Shown here: positions 12,614 through 24,200 of the stretch, piece after piece | How the letters are laid out: every line of letters begins with the position of its first letter | Position numbering within the stretch: position 1 is the stretch's first letter | Assembly (NCBI GenBank): GCA_024500155.1 | Contig: CM044867.1 | Coordinates: forward strand, 14,980,632-15,044,631 | Source: Chenopodium formosanum | Lineage: Eukaryota > Streptophyta > Magnoliopsida > Caryophyllales > Amaranthaceae | Reading direction: 5' to 3' | DNA: 64,000 bases | Notes under the pieces: model-generated | Databases searched by the model: none | The model's input: only the letters and a program-made list of their open reading frames with translations | Told to the model about the DNA's origin: nothing | Position numbers and translations under genes: made by a program

Positions 12614-13292
12614 GGAATAGACATAATTGGAAGGATTACACCCCCAGGAACAGGAGGTCAGGAATACATCTTGGTTGCAATAGATTACTTCACAAAGTGG
12701 GTGGAAGCCCAGTCATACGCTAAACTCACCGCCAAACATGTAGCACTCTTTATCGAAAGAAACATAATTTGTCGATACGGAGTCCCACATGAGATGATAA
12801 GTGACAATGGAACTCACTTTCAAGCAGAATGCGAAGAATTGCTACAAAAGTATGGTATTCAACATCATCATTCTTCCCCGTATAGACCTCAAGCAAATGG
12901 GGCAGTTGAGGCTGCTAATAAGAATCTGAAAACAATCATTGAGAAAATGACTGAAAATTATAAAGATTGGCCTGACAAGCTTCACTTCGCACTGTGGGGT
13001 TATCGCACGTTAATCTGAACATCAACAGGAAATACGCCATTGAATCTAGTATACGGGATGGATGCCGTACAACCTGTAGAATTAGAAATACCTTCTTTAC
13101 TCATTGCGTTAGAAAGTAAACTCGATGAAGTTGAGTGGACCAGAGCACGATATGAAGAGCTAATCCTACTCGATGAAAAACGACTAGAAGCTCTACACCA
13201 TACCCAATGTTATCAAACCCGTATGGCTAGACATTTCAACAAAAAGGTCAAGACTAAGAATATCAAGGTTGGGGACTTGGTATTAACAGCAT
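12614..13292 (+). pseudogene. gypsy A integrase core, split by element B
   Basis: This is the integrase catalytic core: an aspartate in the AIDYFTKWVEA block, a second in ISDNGTHF at about 12800 and the glutamate in NGAVEAANK. TGA at 13016-13018 replaces CGA of copy B. The frame is then cut by element B at 13293. The remaining C-terminal end of the protein is at 42605-42824. Confidence 0.9.
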
Positions 13293-15191
13293 TGTAGGGA
13301 ATATTTCAAGCATTATAATAACCCCAAACTTGAACCCCACTGTGATCATACACTAAAGTACGGTGGCGTTCCAAAGGGAAAGACAAAGAGCTAAAACGAG
13401 TCGCCAACAAGTTTTAAGGAACTTGTACCCAAAAGACAATCCAAAGGACCGTCAAATACTCCATAAGGTCTTGAACCAAACAGGGTCCGGGGATGAGGGT
13501 ACGAATCCAATCTACAAAAGAAAGGACCCGCCCTATAAAATAGGCCTCTACTTTGTTCTTCTCGTATTCATGTGCGCTTTTCGAATAACATACAAACATT
13601 ATATAAATCCTACCCTGTTTATCTATGTTGGTTGAAATATTAATGCACAAATAATACTATTATTGGCGATCACTTGAGTTAAAATCACATTAGCCTAAAC
13701 CAAATTATTAATTATCTTATTAAGCGTGATTTCAAGTACAAATTCCCTTTAAACCTGCATAAAAGGCGTGATCAAGCAATAACAATAATAATAAATATAT
13801 ATCAAGCAACATGATAATAAACAATAATAATAATCATGATAGCATGATAAGGCATAATAAAGCTTAATAATAATAGCAAGATCCTAGGCATGATACTAAC
13901 AAGAATAATAACAAACCCCTAGCATGTCACTAAACAATAAAGATCAAATCTTTAACCCTAACATGGTACTAACATGATATTAGAAAGAGTAAAGGCACCC
14001 TAAACATGACACTAGGAAGCAATAATAACATCCTAACATGATACTAGGAATTAAACATCCTAACATGATACTAGGAATTAATAAACAATAATCATCATGC
14101 AGTCTACATTGTGAAAGAAATAGAGAGTAAGCTAATCTACTTACTTTGAAGCCTCGTACCTCTTTCTAATAACAAAATACACAAGTTAGTAAACTTCAAT
14201 GAAAATAAAATAAAGAACAATCAAAGAATTAAATTGAAATCAAGTTAAATAAAGTTTAGACTAGTTTTGGACCAAACCCTTAGAAATTATCAAACCTTGC
14301 ACGTCTAGGGCGAAGGCAACTTCGAACTTGGCTAGATGACTCAAGATCTAATGAATGCGGAATATTGTAAAACTAGAAAAGAGAGAAATAAAGCATAAAG
14401 TTGATAATAAGAGAGAAGAATAAGAATTGATGATTCTGAAAAAAGGAATACGGACACTATTTATAATGAAAATAATCCGGAAAAACACGGAATTTGATAA
14501 GGAATAAAACTCCACGCTGTCGCCAGGACTGGACTGTGTCGCGCGGCGACAGAGTCTGTCGCGTGGCGACAGACTTGTCGTCTGGCGACAGCCTGTATAA
14601 GCGCGTTTTTATCTTTTTACAGAATCCGATCTTTAATCAACTTGATCTACGGAATCCGTACAAAAGATGAAATACGTTTTTTAGGATAATAAAATAATAC
14701 TTTTATTCCAAATAAAAATCCTTTAAGATAATGAATTATTAATCCTATCAACATTAGAATTAAAAAGAACTTTCTAGAAACTTCTAGAAAACTATAATTA
14801 ATCCTAATGACTTTAGGAATGATAATTAACATTGGGCCCTCCTCTAGATCATTGGGCCGTATTAAAACAAAACTCCGGGCCCAGTTTAGTATTTTGGCCA
14901 TAACTTCCTCAATATTCATCGGAATCGGGCTTAAAATATATCGTTGGAAAGGTCTTTTCAAGCCCCATCCAACTACACTATTATTGGACCTTAATCATGG
15001 ACCAAAATAAACTGAATTGGACGTTTTCAAATAAATAAAGTCATTTTCAAAAACAGAGAGAAAAGAAATTAATTAAAACTAAACCGCGACACTTGACTTT
15101 CGAATCACTTTCACCTAATTCGATTATATTTCGACATACAAGGCATTCATCACTGGGTTTGGTTTTGGGGAGACACAAATGGGTGTCTACA
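13293..15191 (-). repeat. 3' LTR of gypsy B
   Basis: 1899 bp with TGTAG...CTACA ends. It is nearly identical to the 5' LTR at 40666-42604. The main difference is a 40-bp loss in the palindrome array, exactly two 20-bp units. A minisatellite built on AACATGATACTAGGAATT lies at about 13960-14090. The small open frames of about 80-90 codons inside it are shared by all LTR copies and carry no domain. Confidence 0.95.
14457..14594 (-). promoter_or_regulatory. LTR promoter of gypsy B 3' LTR: array and TATA box
   Basis: Read on the minus strand, palindromic units of CTGTCGC-N3-GCGACAG (14517-14594) lie upstream of TATAAATAG (14457-14465). The spacing is 52 bp. This array has lost two 20-bp units relative to the 5' LTR. 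Confidence 0.7.
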
Positions 15192-15205
15192 GAAGCCCCC
15201 ACTTT
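15192..15205 (-). other. polypurine tract of gypsy B
   Basis: On the minus strand AAAGTGGGGGCTTC directly precedes the 3' LTR start TGTAGAC. Element A has the same tract at 49390-49403. Confidence 0.75.
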
Positions 15206-16160
15206 GACTGAGTTTGAAGAAACTTATGTTTCGAAAAACGAGAGTCAAAGTATCGATAGGGACGGAAAATGATTCAAAATGCTCTGCAATTCCAAATCAT
15301 TCTTATAACGCCGATACCTGCAAAACTAATCATTAGTTAAAACAGATAAAAGAGTTAAGAAACGCGTATCTTGCACCGTCGCGCACACGTCTCTGGATGT
15401 AACCATCTTTGTTGCTGTATTTGTTGCTGTATCTTATACTGTCTATGACAACCTCCACTGTGCCTTGTGAACGCCATCCTTGAAGATAACTATATGTCGC
15501 CGTCTTCAATATTTTTGATCCTCCACGGTATTTCGGGAACATCATCGAAAATAACTGTCTGTCGTCATCTCCTGGGTGTGGCCATACTTTGCCACAGCAG
15601 TATGTCGCCGCTATAGACCATCTCTTCTTTACCTTGAGGGATCGCCGAAGGTGACCTTACTTCGCCATCTCCAATTTTATGACATTACCTCGTCTTGACC
15701 GTACTTCGTCACTAAACAATCTCCCTCTATGTTGAGACATTGCCAAAGAATCACTTTACCTATTGACTCTTAATATCATTATATCAATGCCGGTACCTCG
15801 GTGCCTTTGCTTTTATAACCCATTACTTTGGTGTGCTTATTGAACCAATACTTCGGTGCTCTGAACCGTTACCTCGGTGCTCTATTTGTCGAACCATCAT
15901 CTTGGTTCCTTATTTACTGAACCAATATCTTGGTGCTTTATTTACTGAACCATTATCTTGGTGCTTTATTATGAGCCAATATTTAGGCGCTTCAAGTTAA
16001 GTGAGACGATTTTTCATCAAATCGATCACTTAGTGTTTTGATCGAACTGATCAAATCATGTCAATTTTGCTTAAAGGGGCTAACTGGCGTACCAAGGAAC
16101 CCAAATCACTAAACTGGACCCAAAAAATCATAAGGAAGAGCCCAGGACCTCGTCGCCATA
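15206..16160. repeat. region between gypsy B 3' LTR and PMD gene, with degenerate tandem repeats
   Basis: No gene. About 15400-15720 holds loosely repeated TCGCC/TCGTC-containing segments. About 15775-16005 holds roughly eight degenerate copies of a unit of about 28 bp around GAACCATTATCTTGGTGCTT. Element A has the counterpart array at about 48610-48800 in the other orientation, so the repeats belong to the family. Confidence 0.65.
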
Positions 16161-16274
16161 CTGTCGCCAGGCAAAAACGCCTGTCGCCGGCGTTTGGTTC
16201 TGTCGCCATGCGACAGAGCCTGTCGCCTCGCGACAAATCTGTCGTTTGGCGACAGAATCGGGGTTTTAAAACCC
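16161..16274 (+). promoter_or_regulatory. palindrome cluster upstream of the PMD gene in B
   Basis: Four to five CTGTCGC/GCGACAG units lie at 16161-16255, followed at once by the perfect 14-bp palindrome GGGTTTTAAAACCC (16261-16274). Unlike the LTR and DUF7745 promoters there is no TATAAATAG box 52 bp away. TTTTAAAA at 16264-16271 is the only TATA-like element. The PMD start codon is 618 bp downstream. Confidence 0.5.
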
Positions 16275-17215
16275 GATTCTTCTTCTTCTTCATTTCGCTG
16301 CTCTGCTTCACGAAACTCACGAAATTTTCATTTGGTTCGTTCTTGCTCATTTCTCAACCGAATTCGCTCAAACTTGTTGCAAATCGAAGCTCTTCTCATC
16401 TATTTTCCCGATCTATGTAAGTTTTGCTCAAACTCTACTCGGTTTTTGATGAATTGGCCGTTCTTGTTCGCGTTTTTTCCGAAATTTCGAAACTTATATT
16501 GCTCAATTTGCTTTGTTCGGTAAATTTTATGCCTTGAATTTGTTTAATTATGTTTGTATATTGCCTTGGGAGTATTTTGAGACTTGTTTGACTCAATTTG
16601 GTGAAGAAATGAACAAATCACCATTGTTGGACCTCTTAAGGTCGTGAAGACAATGTGAGTCGTTCTTGGTGTTTTAACTGCTTTTTCTTGTGCAATTTGT
16701 CACAAATATTCATTATATGTTTTCAAGAAATTGTTTGTTTGCTTAAAAGATGATTCCATGTTTGTTTGAAATCTTACTCTGTTTTAGTACTACGTATTTT
16801 TGCTCGAACATAGTATCATGCGGCTTAGGTGAACTGTAGAAATCATAGAAACCATAGAAACTTAAGTTTAATCATTTTTACAAACTTTAGCATGGCTAGA
16901 CGACGTGGTTCGAGTTCTCGGTCGAGGGACACGCGTCGAGAGGACGAGCTCACCAGTGAGGGCGAGGACGTTCCTTCTAGTTCGGGGTTGGGCGACATGC
17001 CTGACTGGGACGAGCGTACATTATTCCACGCGCCGGTTCACCACCTATCGGAGAGAGTCCGACGAGGCTTAGCGAGCGGGAGGACCCGTAGTCACGGCTC
17101 GGGTAACTCCACCATAGGCTCCTTGTACGACAGCTTCATCAGTCGTGACGAGGAGCTCCGTCACCTTTGGGAGTCATGTGGGTTGGCTCCCTTGCTGCAG
17201 GCCACCCGGGCCATG

Positions 17216-18536
17216 TGAAAGGAATGGTGTCCTTCGAACAAGTGTATTATTCCGTTAGCGGGTTCAGAATTATTAGAAAGCTAATATATTCAGTAAGGTC
17301 AAGTGATCGGAATGCCTGGGTGGAGGCCGCTTCCGATCAGTAATATTAATGGATAATTAATGTTACAGCTTAATCTTGACTGAACCCTTCGGGTCACACC
17401 CAAGCATTCAACAAACCGAATCGACGAATTAATCCGGAAGGAATTAATGAGTCAACCGAGTAATATTTATTTAGACGTCGGAAATTCGAGCTTAGAGCGT
17501 CGAAACCGAGCGTCGGAAGTCGAGTCGAAAAATAGTGAAAGACGAGACGAGAAATAGTAATAAATCAACAAAAGACCAAAATACCCCTAGCATCGGAATG
17601 CCCTAGCAAACCGAGTGCTAAGGGCGTATGGCCTAGCATGGTGGCTAGCATGCGCACCAAGCCGAGCCTAGGCTGGCTGGTGCGTGCTAGCGCACCCATG
17701 CTAGCATGCTAGGCACGCCAGCCCGCAACTGCTAGCAGCAGCGTGGCTAGCTGCCTAGCAGTGCTGGCCGAGGCTCAATGCCAGCAGCAGCAGCCCGCAC
17801 AAGCATGCGGGGCGTGCTGGCCAGCAGCAGCAGCAGCCCGCATGCTTGCTGGGCCTGCTGTGCGTGGCTGCCGAGGACAAGCACCACATGGCAGCCCACC
17901 TTGGCTGCCTTGGTGCCCAAGGGTGGGTGCCATGTGGCTTGAGGTGCATGTGTGTGTGTTGAGTGTGTTGGCCGGCTATGGGAGAGGGAGTGGGGAGCAA
18001 GTTTGGTCCCCCCCTTCTCCAAATGGTCCTCACCTAACCACTCACATGAGCTTGCCACTTGTTGATTTATTACTAGCTTGATTATTAATTTTATTTTAGC
18101 TTTAAAATAAAATGGAAAAATCAAAGTATCCCACATTGATGGGAGAGCAAATGATACTCCCATCATTTCCTATAAATACCCATGTATGGGCATTGGGAAT
18201 GATGCTTGAGTAAGAGTTGAAAAAGGCATCACAATTAGTGAAAACCTTTGAACTCAATATTATTACTCGGGTTTTATTGGTCGGGTCTTGCTAACCCCAA
18301 GACATTGGACCTAGTCGGTTTTGTTGGTGCGGGTGGACTTCGTTGGAGGTCTCCGTGCGAGCGGGACTTGAAGCTTTCAAGTAAGAGCTCATTTGGAGCG
18401 AAGCACGCGTCAAAGGTAATTAGCTTAACTTAATCTTGTGATTAATTTAATTATGTTCATGGTTTTATTTATTGCGAGTGCGTTCTTGGTTTTTGGGTTT
18501 ATTTCCGCGGTGAGTCGGACTCACCAAACCCCAACA
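17216..18536 (+). repeat. 5' LTR of copia C
   Basis: 1321 bp, TGAAAGG...CCCAACA. A GC-rich island at about 17580-17950 is dense in GCTAGC, CATGCTAG and GCAGCAGCAG motifs. An AT-rich section with a TATA-like CCTATAAATACC at about 18169-18180 follows, so U3 probably ends near 18210. Confidence 0.95.
18169..18180 (+). promoter_or_regulatory. TATA box of copia C 5' LTR
   Basis: CCTATAAATACC lies just after the GC-rich U3 island and ahead of the conserved R/U5 segment. The same box is in the 3' LTR at 27092-27103. Copia D lost it with the 281-bp deletion. Confidence 0.65.
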
Positions 18537-21264
18537 GCGGTATCGGAGCCTCGCTCGTTTATTTTTAAAATCATGATAATTTCAAGGTGTTATTATGGCT
18601 TATTTTTCTGGTTTTAAGTTGCTAATTATATTAGTAACTCGGTTTTTCTATTTTTACCTCGTATTTGAGCTATCTTCAGCCCCGAACTCAGATTTCGACC
18701 CAAAAATAGTGAATTTTGGGTGGAAAAGGTGTTCTGGAAATGGTTTTACCCTTGTAGGGCTCGGTTTTAGCCAAAAAACGACCAGAAATGCATTTTTCAA
18801 GGGATTTTTCGTTTTGACGAAAAATTTTAAGTCTTTCTAACCTTGAAAATTGATTGCATATTTATGGTGGTTATGTAAATGGTTCTTTCCTTATTTTATA
18901 TGCAATTTTAGACCAATTTAAGCATGATTACTTGGTAGTAATTGGTGCTTGAAAGTTTGGTTTTATTTTTCACATAATTGCAAATTAATTGCATTGAGTG
19001 TGAAATAGTTGTTATTTGATGCTTCCAAGTATTAAAGATTCAATCTTTACTTATGATAAGTGATTGAAACTTTGAGTTACTCAATTCCATGAATTTTGGT
19101 TAAACTTTGTTGATTTAATCATTTTTTAGTTGATTGGAATCATAAAGTTTAAAACTTGTGATAAAAAATTAGTTTATCTTCATATTGGAAGATATAATTT
19201 TTCATGAAGTCACAAGTATTAAAGTTGGAGTCTTTATTGAACTTATGTTCATTTTTCCAACTCCCTTTTATTTTGTCAAAATCTCAAGATTAATTTAAAG
19301 TGATTAAATTAATAGTGAGAAATTCCCTATTTATTTTTGTTACACCAAGTTAGACCAATTTTATTAAAGAATGATTCTTGGTAATAAATTTGGTTAATTG
19401 CTTTGGATGAATTATTTAAGTTGGACTTGTTATTTTTCATTTTTCCTCAAAAATTGATTCTAAAATTAATTTAGAATTGATTTATAATGTCACACGCAAA
19501 ATTCGATAATTTTCGAAGCATTAGCACGCAACACGAGGCCTAAGAGCCCCGAGCTAGCTCTCGGCCAGCTGGGTTGCTCACGCAACCCATATGTGGCTGC
19601 CGAGGCTGTTGGGTGCCTCGTGCCTTGGTGCATGGTGCTGTGTGTGCGATGATTGGCGTGGGCTGCTGCTCGCTGCCAACCACACCCCGCACCAGCCAGC
19701 AACGAGCAGCAGCATGGCGCAGCAGCAGCCTTGTGCTGTGCGCGCTGTGCTTGCTGCCACGCTTGGCTTGGCTGGGCGTGGCGTGTGCGAGCACAAGCAG
19801 CCCATGGGCATGCTTGGTGTTGCGGGGTGCCAATGGTTATGCTACGAGCTTGTTGTACGGTATGTACGATTCAATAATTAGCATAATAACCCCGGGTTAT
19901 TAAGTCGATGCTATTTTAAAGTTAATTTTAGCATTGCTTAATAAGTAAATAAGGGTAATTTTGGGTTCCAAGTCTTAGTGCTAGGCACTTAGACATTATG
20001 GAATACGTAATTTTGCTTAACTTGTCGTTTTATTTATTTTAATTATTTTGTTTATTTAATTAAAATTTTGGAGGCTAGGCCTCGGGTTTATGAGCGACAT
20101 TTGCAAAATTAATTTTGACAAATATTTGGGTTCACCGACTTAATTAATTGGATTAATTAAGTTTGGATGCGGAATTTAGTGGGAGCGTATCTTAGTCATT
20201 ACCTTAACCGGATAAAACAACTTTGACTAGTTTAATTAGGCGTGTTAATTGGATTAACCACCTAGATTAATTACTAGTTCGCGCGCGGTTTTATGCATTG
20301 TTACTTGTTTGATTGTTGTAAAATGCATGGGCCATTCACAGATAGTGAATGGATGAATGGAATGTAAAATTCTCTCACAGGTTTTATGAAATGGCAACTA
20401 GTGGGGCCCGATTAGGATAGAAAATACGGACTGTGATCCGTGATGTATTTTTGTAAATCTAAATACGGTCTGCGAACCGTTGAGTATTTTTGTACCTTAA
20501 TATTTAGATTAGTCCTAATCGTAGTCACTAGCAATTATATTATTTGGTCAAGTCTTGAAGACGGGGTTCTTAGAAGACCAAGCCATAAAATTGCAAAAGA
20601 AGACCTTTTGAAGACTTGAAGATCTCAAGGGGTCATGCTAGTTGCCAAATGCATCTCTATTTATGTTTTCGATATATATTTATGTTTATATATATGAATT
20701 ATATGTTAGATGCATGGTTAGGATTTCAAATGTTGAGATGATTAATTAAGTTCACTTAAATCAACCAACATAGAAACCCTAGGTCCCTTAAAATTGAGTA
20801 AAACTTGCCATTCCAAAACACACTTACCAACCGAACGAGGGTAGTGGTGGGCTACACCAAAGCGAGGCATCACTACTTCTCCAAGGAACGTAAGGCATAC
20901 TAGGTATGCAAGTGGTTTTGGTTATACTCAACGATATGAGTGATGGAGTCCTAACATGTCGTGGCAAAGTGAATAAATTGTTTAGAGAGCATGGGATGCG
21001 ACGATTTATTCAACCAAGAGTGGCTTGGAGCCATTAGCAAAGCGTTGCTTACCTTAGGAGATTGAGTGTTAAGACAAGCCAAAGCATGCTTAACCACTCT
21101 TTGTTTCTTTGGATCTTGGAATCGACTTATTCTCACCAAAATTGGGGACAATCTTAAATGTGTGAATAAGACGTTTTAAATAAGTTTGATTATAATGCAT
21201 GATTTCAATCTTATTTAAGTATAATGAATGGTTTTTCATTTTAAATTCTTTCAATTGTAGAATC
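18537..21264 (+). other. long leader of copia C with primer-binding site
   Basis: The 2.7-kb untranslated leader begins with the primer-binding site CGGTATCGGAGC at 18538-18549, a two-mismatch version of the initiator-Met tRNA site. A second GC-rich patch (about 19560-19870) resembles the LTR island in motif content and gives overlapping open frames on both strands. No domain is seen in them. Just before the gag ATG, a pyrimidine-rich stretch ending in TAG (about 21249-21260) resembles a 3' splice site, so the leader may be spliced. Confidence 0.75.
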
Positions 21265-24200
21265 ATGTCTTCAACTAATAACTCGAACAACTTACGCTCA
21301 ATTCTCGACAAGGAGAAATTGAGTGGGCCAAATTTTCTTGATTGGCAAAGGAATTTGCGAATTGTTCTCATGCAAGAGCAAAAGGAATATGTCCTTGATG
21401 AGGAAATGCCCGAGACTCCCAATGAGGAGGTGACTCAAGCTGCCCTAAATGGATGGCAAAGTGCCAATCGAGATGTCAAATGTATTATGCTGGCCACAAT
21501 GTCTCCTGAGCTTCAAAAGACATTTTTTGAAAAGGAGACGGCTTTTGAGATCATTTCTGAATTGCAGAATATGTTCCAAGAGCAGGCCCGAACTGAAAGG
21601 TTTGAAACCCACAGGCAGATCCTTGAGAGCAAGCTCAAGAAAGGAGAGCCAGTCAGCCCACATGTACTCAAAATGATTGGATTGTTTGAAAACATGAGAA
21701 GGCTTGATGCGGGGTATTCAACCGAGATGGCAATTGACATCATTCTCCACTCGCTGCACAAAGGCTATGATCAGTTCAAGATGAACTATAATATGCACAG
21801 CATGGAGAAAACCCTCACCGAGCTTCATGGTATGTTGAAGCAAGCTGAGCAAACGCTCAAGGATGAGGGAAAGCATGACATGCTCATGATTAAAAAGGGC
21901 AAGCCGTTCAAATTTTCGGGCAAGAAGAAGAAAGGCTTTAAGGGGAAAGGTAAGAAGAAAACTTTTCCGCCTAAGTCTAAAGCTACCAAGGATAAGAAGG
22001 TAGCGTCTTCTAAATCTGATTCCGAATGTTTCTACTGTAAGAAGAAGGGACATTGGAAGAGAGATTGCCTCAAGTTCAAGGAGGATAAGAAGAACGGAAC
22101 CGTTGCTTCTGAATCAGGTATATTCGTTATAGACTTTAACTTCACTAGCTTAACATCATGGGTATTAGATACCGGATGTGGCTCACACCTTTGTTCCAAT
22201 TCTCAGGGACTAAGGAACGCTAGAAGGCTAGAGAAGGGAGAGATTGAACTCCGGGTCGGCAATGGAGCCAGAATCGGTGCCGTATCCGTAGGAACTCTCA
22301 GTTTGTCTTTGCCCACCGGGCTAGTTTTGGAACTCGATAATGTTTATTATGTTCCTAACATTACCAAAAACATCATTTCAATTTCGGCGTTGGACGCCAA
22401 AGGTTTTGAATTTCGAGTAAAGGACAAAGAATGTTCATTTTATCTCGATAATGTTTTATATGGTATTGCACATTCTGAAAATGGTCTTTATGTGCTTTCA
22501 TTAGACAAACAAGTTTATAATGTGAATAATGATACCAAAAGAGCTAAGACCATGGAGTCAAATCAGACTTACTTGTGGCATTGTCGTCTTGGCCACATTA
22601 ACATCAAACGCATCAAGAAACTTCTACAAGAAGGTGTTCTTGACTCTTTCGATTTAGAATCGTTTGAGAATTGCGAAGGATGTTTATTAGGCAAGATGAT
22701 TAAACAGCCATTCTCCAAGTTGGGAGAAAGGGCAAGTGACTTATTGGGTCTTATACATACCGATGTATGTGGACCAATGAGCTCAACCACAAGAAATGGA
22801 CATCGATATTTCATCACTTTCACAGACGACTATAGTAGATATGGCTATGTCTACCTCATGTCGCACAAATCTGAATCATTTGAAAAGTTTAAAGAATTTC
22901 AGAGTGAAGTTGAAAATCAGCTTGGCAAGAAAATCAAAGCCCTTCGATCGGATCGAGGTGGTGAATACTTGAGCCAAGAATTCGATGACCATCTGAAAGA
23001 AAAAGGTATACTTTCAGAATTGACACCTCCAGGAACTCCACAATGGAACGGAGTATCCGAAAGGAGAAATCGGACCCTGTTAGACATGGTACGATCAACA
23101 ATGGGTCTTAGTGATCTTCCTATCTCTTTTTGGGGACACGCACTTCTAACTGCGGCACTAACACTGAACCGTGCTCCATCAAAAGCTGTAGAAAAGACTC
23201 CATATGAATTATGGACGAAGATACCTCCTAGGTTATCTTTTCTAAAGATATGGGGATGCGAAGCATATGTCAAGAAATTGATCTCTGACAAACTTCATCC
23301 CAAATCTGACAAGGTTTACTTTGTGGGCTACCCAAAAGAAACCAAAGGGTATTACTTCTACAACAAATCGGAGAACAAAGTGTTTGTTGCTCGCGATGGT
23401 GTCTTTTTGGAGAAGGAGCACCTTTCCAAAATGACAAGTGGGAGGAAAATCGAACTCGACGAAGTTCGTGAGGATGAGCAACAAAATCATAATGACAGTC
23501 AAAGTGCTCAAACAGCATCTGTTGACGAAGGTCAAAATGTGCAAAGTCGAACCGACAATGCAAATGCTCAATCCATTACCCTACGTAGGTCTCTGAGGCC
23601 GAGATCTCAACCTGATAGATATCTTGGTTTAGTATTAACCGAGAATCAGGACATCCTGATTATGGATGGAGATGAACCGGCAACCTACAAGCAAGCGATG
23701 GCAAGCACCGACTCTGCTAAATGGCAAGAGGCCATGAGATCTGAAATGGATTCCATGTTTGAAAATCAAGTCTGGGACTTGGTTGACTTACCCGAAGGTT
23801 ATATACCGATCGGATGTAAGTGGATTTTCAAGTTGAAAACCGACAAAGATGGAAATGTATTCATTTACAAAGCTAGATTGGTGGCAAAAGGTTACAGACA
23901 AGTTCATGGTATTGATTACGATGAAACCTTTTCACCAGTTGCAATGCTTAAATCCGTTCGGATCCTCCTAGCAATTGCTGCATATTACGACTATGAAATA
24001 TGGCAGATGGACGTTAAAACCGCCTTCCTTAATGGTTATTTGGAAGAAACTGTGTATATGACACAGCCTGAAGGTTTTGTCGACCAAAACAATGCTGGGA
24101 AAGTATGTAAGCTTAAGAAGTCCATTTATGGATTAAAGCAAGCAAGCAGAAGTTGGAATCTGCATTTCGATGAAGCCATCAGTAAGTTTGGTTTTATCAA

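Noticed and set aside
13363..13650. Conserved frames of 76-90 codons on both strands of the gypsy LTRs (also 4628, 40736, 50994, 60532)
   Set aside because: They are conserved because the LTRs are near-identical copies. No sign of coding selection.
17747..18166. Open frames of 92-139 codons in the GC-rich part of the copia LTR (also 26666-27089)
   Set aside because: They overlap on both strands, are driven by GC-rich triplets and recur only because LTRs are duplicated. No domain.
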